Shown here piece by piece: positions 8,496 to 15,972 of a stretch of 64,000 bases of DNA (position 1 is its first letter; every line of letters begins with the position of its first letter). The notes beneath the pieces are model-generated. The model did not search any database, had not been told where the DNA came from, and worked only from the letters and a program-made list of their open reading frames with translations. The stretch is from an uncultured Bacteroidales bacterium (GTDB taxonomy: Bacteria; Bacteroidota; Bacteroidia; Bacteroidales; F082). The position numbers were made by a program, and so were the translations under genes. The stretch spans positions 64,035 to 128,034 of the forward strand of contig CAJOIF010000015.1 of the NCBI GenBank assembly GCA_905234765.1, given 5' to 3'.

Positions 8496-9812
8496 ATGTT
8501 ATTCAGAAAGATAGAAAAAGAAATCAGAGACTATTGCCAGAACAAGCCCAACAAGATTTTGGTCGTTGATGGCGCCCGTCAAGTCGGGAAGTCGTTCATC
8601 ATCCGACATGTCGGGCAGCAAATGTTTGACAACTACATCGAAATCAATCTGTTGGAGGATGCTGATGGGATGCGTTTTTTTGAGTCGGTCAAAACCACGG
8701 AGGATTTCTATTTTCGTTTGAGTTCGGTTGCCAAAGGCAGGTTGGGCAACAAGGAAAACACATTGGTCTTTCTCGATGAGATTCAGGCATATCCGCATAT
8801 TTTCACGATGTTGAAGTTTCTGAAAGCCGAAGACCGTTTTACTTATATTGCCAGCGGCTCGTTGTTAGGCGTGGCATTGGCCAAGTCGGTTTCCATTCCC
8901 ATTGGAAGCATACAAGTAAGTCACATGTATCCGCTTGATTTTGAAGAATTTCTTATAGCCAATGGCATCGGTCAAGAGGTGATTGGTTACTTGCAAAAGC
9001 AATTTGAACAAGAGTTGCCGCTTGACGAGGGTTTTCATTCCAAAATACTCGATTTGTTCAAGAAATATTTGCTGGTGGGAGGTCTTCCCGATGCAATCAA
9101 CACCTATTTGGCGACTACCGATATTGTAGAGGTGAGACGTGTCCAGTTGGAAGTGCATGAATACTATGGTGCAGACGCTTCCCAATATGATATTGCAAAC
9201 AAGTTGAAAATCAAGAATGTATATGATTCCGTACCGTCCAATCTCGAGAATAAACGTAAAAGGGTGTTTGCCAACCGAATCGAAAACAAGAAAGGCAAGC
9301 GTTTCGATGACTATTTGGATGAATTCGATTATTTGGTCAATGCGGGTATTGCTTTGCAGGTGAAGGCCGTGTCGCAGCCCAAGTTCCCGCTTTTGGAATC
9401 GATGCAGAAGAGCCTTTTGAAGCTGTACCTCAATGATGTAGGCATTTTGACTGGACTTTTGTATGGTCGCAATGTGGCCGCCGTGCTTGACGACATCAGA
9501 AGCATCAATTTAGGGTCGGTGTATGAGTCGGTGGTGGCCCAAGAACTTCACGCCCACGGTCATCGGTTGTTTTATTACGACAACAAGAAGCATGGCGAGG
9601 TGGATTTCCTTGTAGAAAGCGATATGCTATTGTCGGTGGTGCCGATTGAGGTGAAGTCGGGCAAGGATTACACTGTCCATAGTGCGCTGACGAACTTCAT
9701 CGCGACGAAAGACTACGGCATCAAAAAGGCATACGTGCTTTCCAACGACCGAAATGTCTTCACGGAAGAAGGGATTACCTATTTGCCTATCTATTATGTG
9801 ATGTTTTTCTGA
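8496..9812 (+). CDS. ATPase A: AAA-type ATPase with DUF4143 nuclease-like C-terminus
   Basis: This 438-residue protein belongs to a large Bacteroidetes ATPase family. Walker A is GARQVGKS at residues 26-33, Walker B LVFLDE at 90-95 and a sensor-like YIASGS at 117-122. The C-terminal DUF4143-type domain carries a restriction-endonuclease-fold signature: GEVDFLV with Asp370, then IEVKSGK with Glu385 and Lys387, all intact. The biochemical role of the family is not established. It is closely related along its length to the proteins at 14524-15906 and 33150-34478. A promoter embedded in a 33-bp repeat array precedes it. No partner gene is adjacent, so it is a single-gene unit. Confidence 0.88.
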   Translation: MLFRKIEKEIRDYCQNKPNKILVVDGARQVGKSFIIRHVGQQMFDNYIEINLLEDADGMRFFESVKTTEDFYFRLSSVAKGRLGNKENTLVFLDEIQAYPHIFTMLKFLKAEDRFTYIASGSLLGVALAKSVSIPIGSIQVSHMYPLDFEEFLIANGIGQEVIGYLQKQFEQELPLDEGFHSKILDLFKKYLLVGGLPDAINTYLATTDIVEVRRVQLEVHEYYGADASQYDIANKLKIKNVYDSVPSNLENKRKRVFANRIENKKGKRFDDYLDEFDYLVNAGIALQVKAVSQPKFPLLESMQKSLLKLYLNDVGILTGLLYGRNVAAVLDDIRSINLGSVYESVVAQELHAHGHRLFYYDNKKHGEVDFLVESDMLLSVVPIEVKSGKDYTVHSALTNFIATKDYGIKKAYVLSNDRNVFTEEGITYLPIYYVMFF

Positions 9813-10072
9813 AGTCGTGAAGCGTATGATGCGGCGAGAGTTGCTCAACGACGGCAAAATGCCTCGAAAAAGGCCTTTCATAAAATCCTGAAAGCAAGCC
9901 TATTGTATTCTATTGGTTTTACTCCCCTTTTGCTCTCCTATTGATCACTTTTTGCATAACTCTGACGTAACTTTATAATAACAAGCACGTGACAACGTTG
10001 TGTGTATAATAAAGGTACGGTGCGCCAACAATGGAGGCGACCCGAAGGCATAACGAAACACAAAAATATCCT

Positions 10073-10780
10073 ATGGCAAAGGTAGAACCCTCACTTATCG
10101 AAGTAATCGGCACCATTGACGACCGAGTCTATTACAAACGTTTCGGCAAATACTATAGCCGCAACAGGGCAAAATCTTTCAATGACCACAAGTCGGAGGC
10201 TCAACTACGGCAACGGGCCCTCTTCAAGGCTATGCAACACACCTCCTCGCTCCTCGGCTCCATACTGCAGCGAGGCCTCTCCAAAGAAGCCCACAGCAAC
10301 GGACATACCGAAGCCAACGAGTTTGCCAGCCTCAACAAGCAACACTTCGTCTTTGACGACGGTCAGGTTCGCATCGACTATCCTCGCCTGCTGCTCTCCA
10401 CAGGTCAGGTAGCCCGGGTGAAGCCCATCCAATGTAGCGCCAACGGTCTCCATGTAGAGCTTCGATTCGACCCATGCCTAAATACCGGCCATTCCTATCC
10501 GGATGATGTGGTCCACATCTACGCCGTCGAGTTTCAAGTAGAGGTCTGCCAACTCGTGGTCAGCGTAAGTCGAGAGTCTGGCAGCGCCGCCTTCGATCTC
10601 CCCGACCTCACTGATGACCCCGACTGCAAATCCACCCCAGTCTTTCACCTATACGCCATCGTTGAGGCTGCCAACACCGCCTGCATCCCCACCCTGTCTA
10701 CCGACGAGAAAAAATCCGACAAAAGCCACCGCAACATCAACAGGCGCGTCTCGCCTACAGTGTTTATTGGCAAGGTGTGA
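10073..10780 (+). CDS. Conserved unknown protein, possibly DUF6266-like
   Basis: A 235-residue protein starts at the ATG giving MAKVEPSLIE; an in-frame upstream ATG at 10031 would add only 14 polar residues. Residues about 1-70 (YKRFGKYYSRNRAKSFNDHK and a basic helix) resemble the start of DUF6266 proteins. The middle and C-terminus form predicted beta-strands. There is no signal peptide or membrane segment. The base composition is richer in G+C than the ATPase gene upstream. The gene stands alone. The assignment rests only on general resemblance, so treat the function as unknown. Confidence 0.6.
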   Translation: MAKVEPSLIEVIGTIDDRVYYKRFGKYYSRNRAKSFNDHKSEAQLRQRALFKAMQHTSSLLGSILQRGLSKEAHSNGHTEANEFASLNKQHFVFDDGQVRIDYPRLLLSTGQVARVKPIQCSANGLHVELRFDPCLNTGHSYPDDVVHIYAVEFQVEVCQLVVSVSRESGSAAFDLPDLTDDPDCKSTPVFHLYAIVEAANTACIPTLSTDEKKSDKSHRNINRRVSPTVFIGKV

Positions 10781-10813
10781 TGGATAAAAACCAAGGTCTC
10801 TCTCTGTAAATTT

Positions 10814-10851
10814 AACTGCAACAACTGCAACAAACTGCAACAAAAAGCAAC
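10814..10851. repeat. Short tandem CTGCAACAA repeats
   Basis: Three imperfect copies of a 9-10 bp unit (AACTGCAACA) and a fourth degenerate one lie directly after the DUF6266-like gene. They probably arose by slippage; no function can be read. Confidence 0.6.
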
Positions 10852-10933
10852 CATTCAATTTGTACACCAATACAAATCAAAGGGTTGTGCTCTTTTTAAA
10901 AATTCATGAAAAATCTCATTCAAATCATTCGTG

Positions 10934-10960
10934 AACCGCATTTTCGCGGTTATACTTTTG
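10934..10960 (+). promoter_or_regulatory. Orphan promoter-like site with a hairpin
   Basis: A 6-bp stem (AACCGC 10934-10939 with GCGGTT 10946-10951) is followed by TACTTTTG at 10953-10960, a good -7 box pointing right. No open frame follows before the pyrE stop at 11020 on the other strand, so any transcript would be non-coding or antisense to pyrE. It may also be a relic. Confidence 0.35.
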
Positions 10961-11019
10961 CGCCGTCAATGCAACCGAGACCCGATGCTTAACCCCGTTC
11001 TTTGACATCTTGAGAACAA

Positions 11020-11667
11020 TTAGTTCCACCGGTCGCTCCAAGCCTGCTGGTCCTTGCGCCATTCCTTCAAGGACTGCACGTCTTCCTCGGAGACATATTT
11101 CTCTTCAACGGCCTTGTGGATCAGCGTCTCGTAGTTCGACAAGGTGACCAACTCACAATTCTTCTCTTCGAAGTTCTTCTTGGCAAGGTCCATCTGGTAG
11201 GTGAAAATGGCCAACATGCCCTTCACCTCAGCACCAGCCTCACGCAAGGCATCGACAGCCATGAGGCTCGACTTGCCCGTGGAGACCAAATCTTCGATAA
11301 CCACCACCGACTGTCCTGGCGTAATGACACCTTCAATCTGGTTTTGCATGCCGTGCGACTTCTTCTCAGAGCGCACATACACGAAGGGAAGTCCCAACTC
11401 CTGGGCCACCAACGCGCCTTGGGCGATGCCACCCGTGGCCACGCCTGCAATCACATCGGGCTTGCCGAAGTTTTGCATCAACTTCTCCACAAACTGCTGT
11501 CGGATATAAGTGCGGACGGCAGGGTAGGAGAGCGTGACGCGGTTGTCGCAATAAATGGGGCTTTTCAGTCCCGAGGCCCAAGTGAACGGGGCTTTCGGGC
11601 TGAGTTTCACGGCCTTGATTTGCAGCAGATGCTGGGCCAATGTCAATGCAGAGTCGTCGTATTTCAT
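11020..11667 (-). CDS. pyrE: Orotate phosphoribosyltransferase
   Basis: This 215-residue enzyme joins orotate to PRPP to make OMP in pyrimidine synthesis. The PRPP-binding motif VVVIEDLVSTGKSS is clear, and so are the flexible-loop segment SEKKSHGMQNQIEG and GVATGGIAQGALVA. The start is the ATG giving MKYDDSALTLAQHLL; a longer frame to 11790 is rejected because it runs through the divergent promoter region. It is transcribed away from the NUDIX gene, with a -7 box on the minus strand at 11719-11712. Confidence 0.95.
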   Translation of the reverse strand: MKYDDSALTLAQHLLQIKAVKLSPKAPFTWASGLKSPIYCDNRVTLSYPAVRTYIRQQFVEKLMQNFGKPDVIAGVATGGIAQGALVAQELGLPFVYVRSEKKSHGMQNQIEGVITPGQSVVVIEDLVSTGKSSLMAVDALREAGAEVKGMLAIFTYQMDLAKKNFEEKNCELVTLSNYETLIHKAVEEKYVSEEDVQSLKEWRKDQQAWSDRWN

Positions 11668-11675
11668 AGTTTTTG

Positions 11676-11719
11676 TATTTTTGTCGTCCACAAACCATTC
11701 AAAACTGGCTACAAATGTA
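11676..11719. promoter_or_regulatory. Divergent promoters of pyrE and the NUDIX gene
   Basis: TATTTTTG at 11676-11683 points right toward the NUDIX gene. TACATTTG on the minus strand (11719-11712) points left toward pyrE. Both match TAnnTTTG and lie in a 47-bp gap or its edge, so the two promoters overlap back to back. Confidence 0.6.
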
Positions 11720-12341
11720 CAAGATTTTTCATGAAAACAAAACATTGGTTTTCCCAAAAATTGAGGGCGATTCTTTGATATTGGGTGCAACGCTCCAAGA
11801 ATCTGACAGATACGATTGCGAGTTGTTGCGCGATTTTTTCCCGGAATGGCTTGACGACCGCGACCCTGGTGACACTTTCATCCACGAAGTGGGCGAAAAT
11901 GCCGTGGTCGAAGCCTTGAAACAGACCTTTAGGATGGCTCCTGCAGCAGGAGGCGTCGTCGTAAAAGACGGTAGATTTGTATGCATCGTGCGTCACGGCA
12001 TTCCTGACTTGCCCAAAGGTCACATCGAGAAAGGCGAGAACCCTGAACAGGCCGCCATACGTGAGGTGGAGGAGGAGACAGGTATCGGCAAGTTGCACAT
12101 CATCAAGGAGTTGCCATCCACTTGGCATTGCTATCAACTCGGTGACGAATGGCGACTGAAATGCACCTATTGGTATCTGATGGAAAGCGAGGGAGTCATT
12201 CAACCTAAGCCCCAGACCGAGGAAAGTATCAGTGAAGTGAAATTCATTGGTGCAGAAGGGATTGACGCGTTCTTGAAAGAAACTTTCCGCTCCATCAGTG
12301 AAATTTTGGGCGAAGATTTGCGTCAGGTCGTGGCAAAATGA
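11715..12341 (+). CDS. NUDIX hydrolase
   Basis: This 208-residue protein has a NUDIX domain in its C-terminal half. The box begins GHIEKGENPEQAA and continues REVEEETGI, giving the full GX5EX7REUXEEXGU pattern that binds the metal for pyrophosphate hydrolysis. The first 75 residues are a non-catalytic extension. The substrate cannot be predicted. The start is the ATG giving MYKIFHENKTL; the in-frame codons further upstream would fall in the -7 box of its own promoter. Confidence 0.85.
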   Translation: MYKIFHENKTLVFPKIEGDSLILGATLQESDRYDCELLRDFFPEWLDDRDPGDTFIHEVGENAVVEALKQTFRMAPAAGGVVVKDGRFVCIVRHGIPDLPKGHIEKGENPEQAAIREVEEETGIGKLHIIKELPSTWHCYQLGDEWRLKCTYWYLMESEGVIQPKPQTEESISEVKFIGAEGIDAFLKETFRSISEILGEDLRQVVAK

Positions 12342-12342
12342 T

Positions 12343-12350
12343 ACTTTTGC
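12343..12350 (+). promoter_or_regulatory. Promoter -7 box of coaD
   Basis: TACTTTTG begins 2 nt after the NUDIX stop codon. It is separated from the coaD start by a palindromic repeat (R1), which therefore lies in the coaD leader. Confidence 0.55.
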
Positions 12351-12362
12351 AGCCGAAAAAAG

Positions 12363-12431
12363 GACACGAGACTACGTGACTGCGGGACTACGAGATAATC
12401 CCGCGTCCCGAAGTCTCGCAGTCTCGCAGTC
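12363..12431. repeat. Palindromic element R1, copy 1
   Basis: GAC-rich left arm (GGACACGAGACT, GACTGCGGGACT) and its inverted right arm (CCCGCGTCCC, GTCTCGCAGTC) can fold into a long hairpin. Related copies lie at 51332-51402 and 52653-52725. This one fills the coaD leader. Confidence 0.8.
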
Positions 12432-12445
12432 AAAAAGAATAAACA

Positions 12446-12916
12446 ATGAAAAGAATAGCCGTATTCCCCGGTTCCTTCGACCCCATCACTTTGGGACACC
12501 GTTCCATCGTATTGCGCGCACTCCCCATGTTCGACGAGATTTATGTTGCCGTCGGTATCAACATGGAGAAACGTTCCACCTTTGAATTGGAAGACCGCAT
12601 CGCATGGTGCAAGGCCGTCTTCGCTGATTATCCGCAAGTGAAAGTGGAGAGCTACGAAGGTCTCACCGCCGACTTTTGCAAGAAGGTGGGTGCCAACACC
12701 ATCATCCGTGGATTGCGCTGTGGCAGCGATTTCGAATACGAGAACATGATCGGCCACGCCAACAAGCGCCTACATCCTGAGTTGGAGACCATCTTCCTCC
12801 TCACCGAGAGCGAGCTGGTGGGCGTGTCGTCGAGCGTCGTCCGCGACATCTACAAGAACGGCGGCGACACATCCAAGTTCCTGCCCGTTGAGGTGAAGTT
12901 GCCCGAAAAGCAATAA
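12446..12916 (+). CDS. coaD: Phosphopantetheine adenylyltransferase
   Basis: The 156-residue enzyme transfers AMP from ATP to 4'-phosphopantetheine, the penultimate step of coenzyme A synthesis. The N-terminal FPGSFDPITLGH carries the nucleotidyltransferase HxGH-type site as TLGH. RGLRCGSDFEYE near residue 89 and SSSVVRDI near residue 129 are the other family motifs. The length is normal for bacterial CoaD. Confidence 0.95.
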   Translation: MKRIAVFPGSFDPITLGHRSIVLRALPMFDEIYVAVGINMEKRSTFELEDRIAWCKAVFADYPQVKVESYEGLTADFCKKVGANTIIRGLRCGSDFEYENMIGHANKRLHPELETIFLLTESELVGVSSSVVRDIYKNGGDTSKFLPVEVKLPEKQ

Positions 12917-12942
12917 TTCCGCATTTTCCTCGTTTTCACAGC

Positions 12943-14313
12943 ATGAAACGCAGGATTATCACCCTCTTATTATCTTTGCTCGTCATCGCGGCAAACGCAC
13001 AAAGCGTAACCATCACAGGACGGAGCAACAAGACCAATGCCTTGATTAGGCTCTTTGCCTACGAAGACCTTCTCAATGAAACTGGTGTTTTGCTGGATCA
13101 AAGCCAAACCGATGCACAAGGTCATTTTATCCTTGAAGGTACTGTGAAACAAATCCTTCCTGCCCGCATTTATGTTGGTCTGGAATATGTCGACCTCGTC
13201 CTCACGCCCAATGCTACGTATGGCATCGATATCATCGTCCCCGAACAAAAGGAGAACGTTTCTTACTTCGAGAAGGAGTTGCCCACCATCCGCGTGAAAC
13301 GCGCCACCGACCAAGGCATTTACCGACAAATCATCCTGTCCGAGGAAATCGTCAACGGCTACCTCATTGAGCATTTCAACCAGATTTACCGTGGGCGGCA
13401 GCTGCGCTACATCGATTCCATCCAGAACACCATCAACAAGGAATTGCCAGACATCAAGTCGGACTATGTGAAGGCGCACAATCGCTATAAGATTGCTTCC
13501 GTTCGTTTGGGTATCAGCACCGATGGCGGCAGGAAAATCATCAAGGACTACTTCGACGGACAGCCTGTCTTGTACACGCATTATGCCTATATGGACCTCT
13601 TCAAGGAGTTGTTTGACGGCTATTTCAATAGTTCGGCATATGACAGTCACTTGCTGAACGAAGCCTTCATAAAAGGTCCCGCTGTTTTCCAAAAATACCT
13701 TGACGCAGACCCGTTCAGGGCAAAGAACCCACGTCTTGCCGAATTGATTACAATTTACAACCTACAAAAACTCTGTTACGGTGACCGCAATACAAGCCGT
13801 TTGGCTAAGGATCACCTTAATTATATCAAGAGCCAGACGAAATACGCCGAGCACAAGACTATCATCAGTGATTTCTTTACGAAATTCAACCGTCTTGCGC
13901 CTGACACGCCTGCTCCCGAGTTCACGTTGAAAGACAGCGAAGGCAAGTCGGTCAGCCTTTCGGATTACAAAAACGGCTTGGTGTTGTTGCAGTTCATTGA
14001 CGGTATGTCGCCCGTGAGCGAACGGCAATTTGCCGAGTTGCGTAACCTGCACTATCAATGGCAGGATAGTGTGCAGATTCTCACTATCGCCACGCACAAT
14101 AAGATGGATGTCTTCAAGCAACAATTTTCGGAGAAAAAACAAGACTGGCCGCTTCTCGACCTCGGCGATAACATCCTCCTTTTGGAGGCCTACAACATCC
14201 GCACCTTCCCCGAGTACATCCTCATTCGCAAGGGCAACAAGATTGGCGAGGCGCCAGCACCATCGCCAGAGAGGTATTTGGGTGAAAGAGTTACTAAAAT
14301 GTACGGGAAGTGA
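12943..14313 (+). CDS. Secreted TlpA/AhpC-like protein lacking the CxxC site
   Basis: The 456-residue protein has a signal peptide (residues 1-19, ending ANAQ). An N-terminal beta-rich region begins SVTITGRSNKTNALIRLF and recalls the domain that precedes thioredoxin folds in Bacteroidetes. The C-terminal part starts TPAPEFTLKDSEGKSVSLSD, the usual opening of a TlpA/redoxin domain. Where the redox CxxC should follow QFIDG, the sequence reads MSPVSERQF, with no cysteine. It therefore probably has a structural or binding role rather than a disulfide reductase one. It begins 26 nt after coaD on the same strand. Confidence 0.75.
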   Translation: MKRRIITLLLSLLVIAANAQSVTITGRSNKTNALIRLFAYEDLLNETGVLLDQSQTDAQGHFILEGTVKQILPARIYVGLEYVDLVLTPNATYGIDIIVPEQKENVSYFEKELPTIRVKRATDQGIYRQIILSEEIVNGYLIEHFNQIYRGRQLRYIDSIQNTINKELPDIKSDYVKAHNRYKIASVRLGISTDGGRKIIKDYFDGQPVLYTHYAYMDLFKELFDGYFNSSAYDSHLLNEAFIKGPAVFQKYLDADPFRAKNPRLAELITIYNLQKLCYGDRNTSRLAKDHLNYIKSQTKYAEHKTIISDFFTKFNRLAPDTPAPEFTLKDSEGKSVSLSDYKNGLVLLQFIDGMSPVSERQFAELRNLHYQWQDSVQILTIATHNKMDVFKQQFSEKKQDWPLLDLGDNILLLEAYNIRTFPEYILIRKGNKIGEAPAPSPERYLGERVTKMYGK

Positions 14314-14325
14314 GTTTTCAAAATC

Positions 14326-14474
14326 GGAAAAAGTCCCTTTTTTGACCCTTAAAATCATGGAAAAAAGTCCCCTTTTTAGGGGTTAAAATATCGGAAAAAG
14401 TCCCTTTTTTGGCTTGAGTTTTTCGGAAAAAGTCCCTTTTTTGGACGTAATTTTATGGAAAAAGTCCCTTTTTG
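14326..14474 (+). repeat. Five-unit array of ATPase B, period about 33 bp
   Basis: GGAAAAAGTCCC-type units begin at 14326, 14359, 14393, 14425 and 14457, with spacings of 33, 34, 32 and 32 bp. Each reads GGAAAAA-GTCCC-TTTTT. The linkers vary but usually contain AAAAT or ATTTT. The array starts 12 nt after the stop of the redoxin-like gene and ends in the -33 region of ATPase B. Confidence 0.92.
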
Positions 14475-14505
14475 TTGCGGGAATGAATTGATTTATATAT
14501 TTTTG
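14471..14505 (+). promoter_or_regulatory. Promoter of ATPase B
   Basis: TATTTTTG at 14498-14505 is a perfect -7 box. The nearest TTTG (14471-14474) is the end of the fifth repeat unit, at a slightly long spacing of 23 nt. The repeats therefore abut or contribute the -33 element. Confidence 0.6.
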
Positions 14506-14523
14506 CGGCAAAATTGATAAATC

Positions 14524-15906
14524 ATGCTGTACAGGAAGTTTGAAAAGCGCATTGAAAATTTCTTTCAAGAAGAGCCAAATAAGATTCTTTTGGTGAATGG
14601 TGCCAGACAGATAGGCAAGTCGTATCTCATCCGATATGTCGGCAAAAGGATGTTCAAGAACTACATCGAAATCAACCTCAAGGAAGACAAGGAAAGCCTG
14701 GGTGTTTTTGCCAACGTAAAAAGCACCAATGATTTTTACATTCAGTTGGGTGCCATTGCCGGCAACCGTCTCGACACCAAGGAAAACACTTTGGTCTTTT
14801 TGGACGAGATCCAGAGCTATCCCCATTTGATGACGATGTTGAAGTTTTTGAACCAAGAGGGGCGATACACTTACGTGGCCAGTGGCTCGCAATTGGGTGT
14901 AGCCTTATCGGAAACCGCATCTGTGCCTATTGGTAGTGTCGAGATTGAAGAGATGTATCCTCTTGACTTCGAAGAGTTTCTATTAGCCATGGGTTGTGGA
15001 CAAGAAACCATCGAGAGCATAAGGGAAAAGTTCCTTGCAGGTGAGGCATTGAACGAATCATTGCACAACTACATGATGCAGCAGTTCAAAACCTATCTGT
15101 TGGTGGGAGGATTGCCCGAAGCCATCAACAAGTTCTTGAAAAACAGAAATATGGCTCATGTCAGGAAGGTGCATCGCGACATCCATGAGCTTTATAGAAT
15201 CGACGCTTCGCAATACGATACAGAGAAGAAATTGCTGATTCGGAAGATTTACGACATGATTCCGTCCGTCATGGAAAACAAAAAGAAGCGAATTGTTGTG
15301 AAGCGCATCGAGGAAACCTCCAGCCACAAGCAGTTCAGTGACTATGCCAACGAGTTTGAGTACCTGACCAATTCTGGCATTGCCCTCGGTGTGCAAGCTG
15401 TCAGCAATCCAAGATTTCCATTGTTGGAATCGGAAAGCAAAAACTTGCTCAAGCTATACATAAATGATGTAGGCCTACTGACAAACATCCTTTACGGCCT
15501 CAACATCAACGCCGTGCTACGAGACGAGCGGAGCATCAACCTTGGCTCGGTGTATGAGACTGTGGTGGCGCAAGAACTCCACGCCCACGGTTTTCCGCTG
15601 CATTACTACGACAACAAGCAAAAGGGCGAAGTGGATTTCCTGGTTGACGACTACGAGCACCTGACCGTGCTGCCCATTGAAGTGAAGTCGGGAAAGAACT
15701 ACACCGTTCATAGTGCTTTAAACAATTTCATGAGCACGCCCGACTACCACATCCAAAAAGCCGTAGTATTGAACAATGAGCGGGAAGTCTCTGTAAAAAA
15801 CGGGATTACTTACCTGCCTGTTTATTATTGCATGTTTTATCAGCGGGATTATGTGCAAGACGAGAGGGAATTGGTGATTCCGGAGATAGTGTATTCAGAG
15901 AAATAA
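14524..15906 (+). CDS. ATPase B: AAA-type ATPase with DUF4143 nuclease-like C-terminus
   Basis: A 460-residue paralog of ATPase A and ATPase F. Walker A is GARQIGKS at residues 26-33 and Walker B LVFLDEIQ around 90-97. The C-terminal PD-(D/E)XK-like signature (GEVDFLVDD, then LPIEVKSGKNYTVHSAL) is intact. It carries about 20 extra residues at the C-terminus (DYVQDERELVIPEIVYSEK) that A lacks. A private five-unit repeat array lies directly upstream. It is a stand-alone gene; the role of the family is unproven. Confidence 0.88.
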   Translation: MLYRKFEKRIENFFQEEPNKILLVNGARQIGKSYLIRYVGKRMFKNYIEINLKEDKESLGVFANVKSTNDFYIQLGAIAGNRLDTKENTLVFLDEIQSYPHLMTMLKFLNQEGRYTYVASGSQLGVALSETASVPIGSVEIEEMYPLDFEEFLLAMGCGQETIESIREKFLAGEALNESLHNYMMQQFKTYLLVGGLPEAINKFLKNRNMAHVRKVHRDIHELYRIDASQYDTEKKLLIRKIYDMIPSVMENKKKRIVVKRIEETSSHKQFSDYANEFEYLTNSGIALGVQAVSNPRFPLLESESKNLLKLYINDVGLLTNILYGLNINAVLRDERSINLGSVYETVVAQELHAHGFPLHYYDNKQKGEVDFLVDDYEHLTVLPIEVKSGKNYTVHSALNNFMSTPDYHIQKAVVLNNEREVSVKNGITYLPVYYCMFYQRDYVQDERELVIPEIVYSEK

Positions 15907-15949
15907 TTCATTTCTGACTTTTTACGTGTTCTTTTTTAATAGGACTATA

Positions 15950-15957
15950 TATTTTTG
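15950..15957 (+). promoter_or_regulatory. Promoter -7 box of the PD-(D/E)XK-like gene
   Basis: TATTTTTG lies 15 nt before the chosen ATG. It also rules out an in-frame TTG start at 15955, which would lie inside the promoter. Confidence 0.6.
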
Positions 15958-15972
15958 CAAAAAAATCTAATT

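Noticed and set aside
9813..10072. Downstream flanking repeats for ATPase A
   Set aside because: Only weak similarity (TTCATAAAATCCTGAAAG near 9880) to a linker was seen and no core copy, so no downstream flank is claimed.
14326..14474. CRISPR array (also at 8413, 34533 and 53909)
   Set aside because: The period is only 33 bp in total, linkers are A/T-rich and resemble each other, there are few units, and no cas genes are present. These are promoter-proximal tandem repeats.
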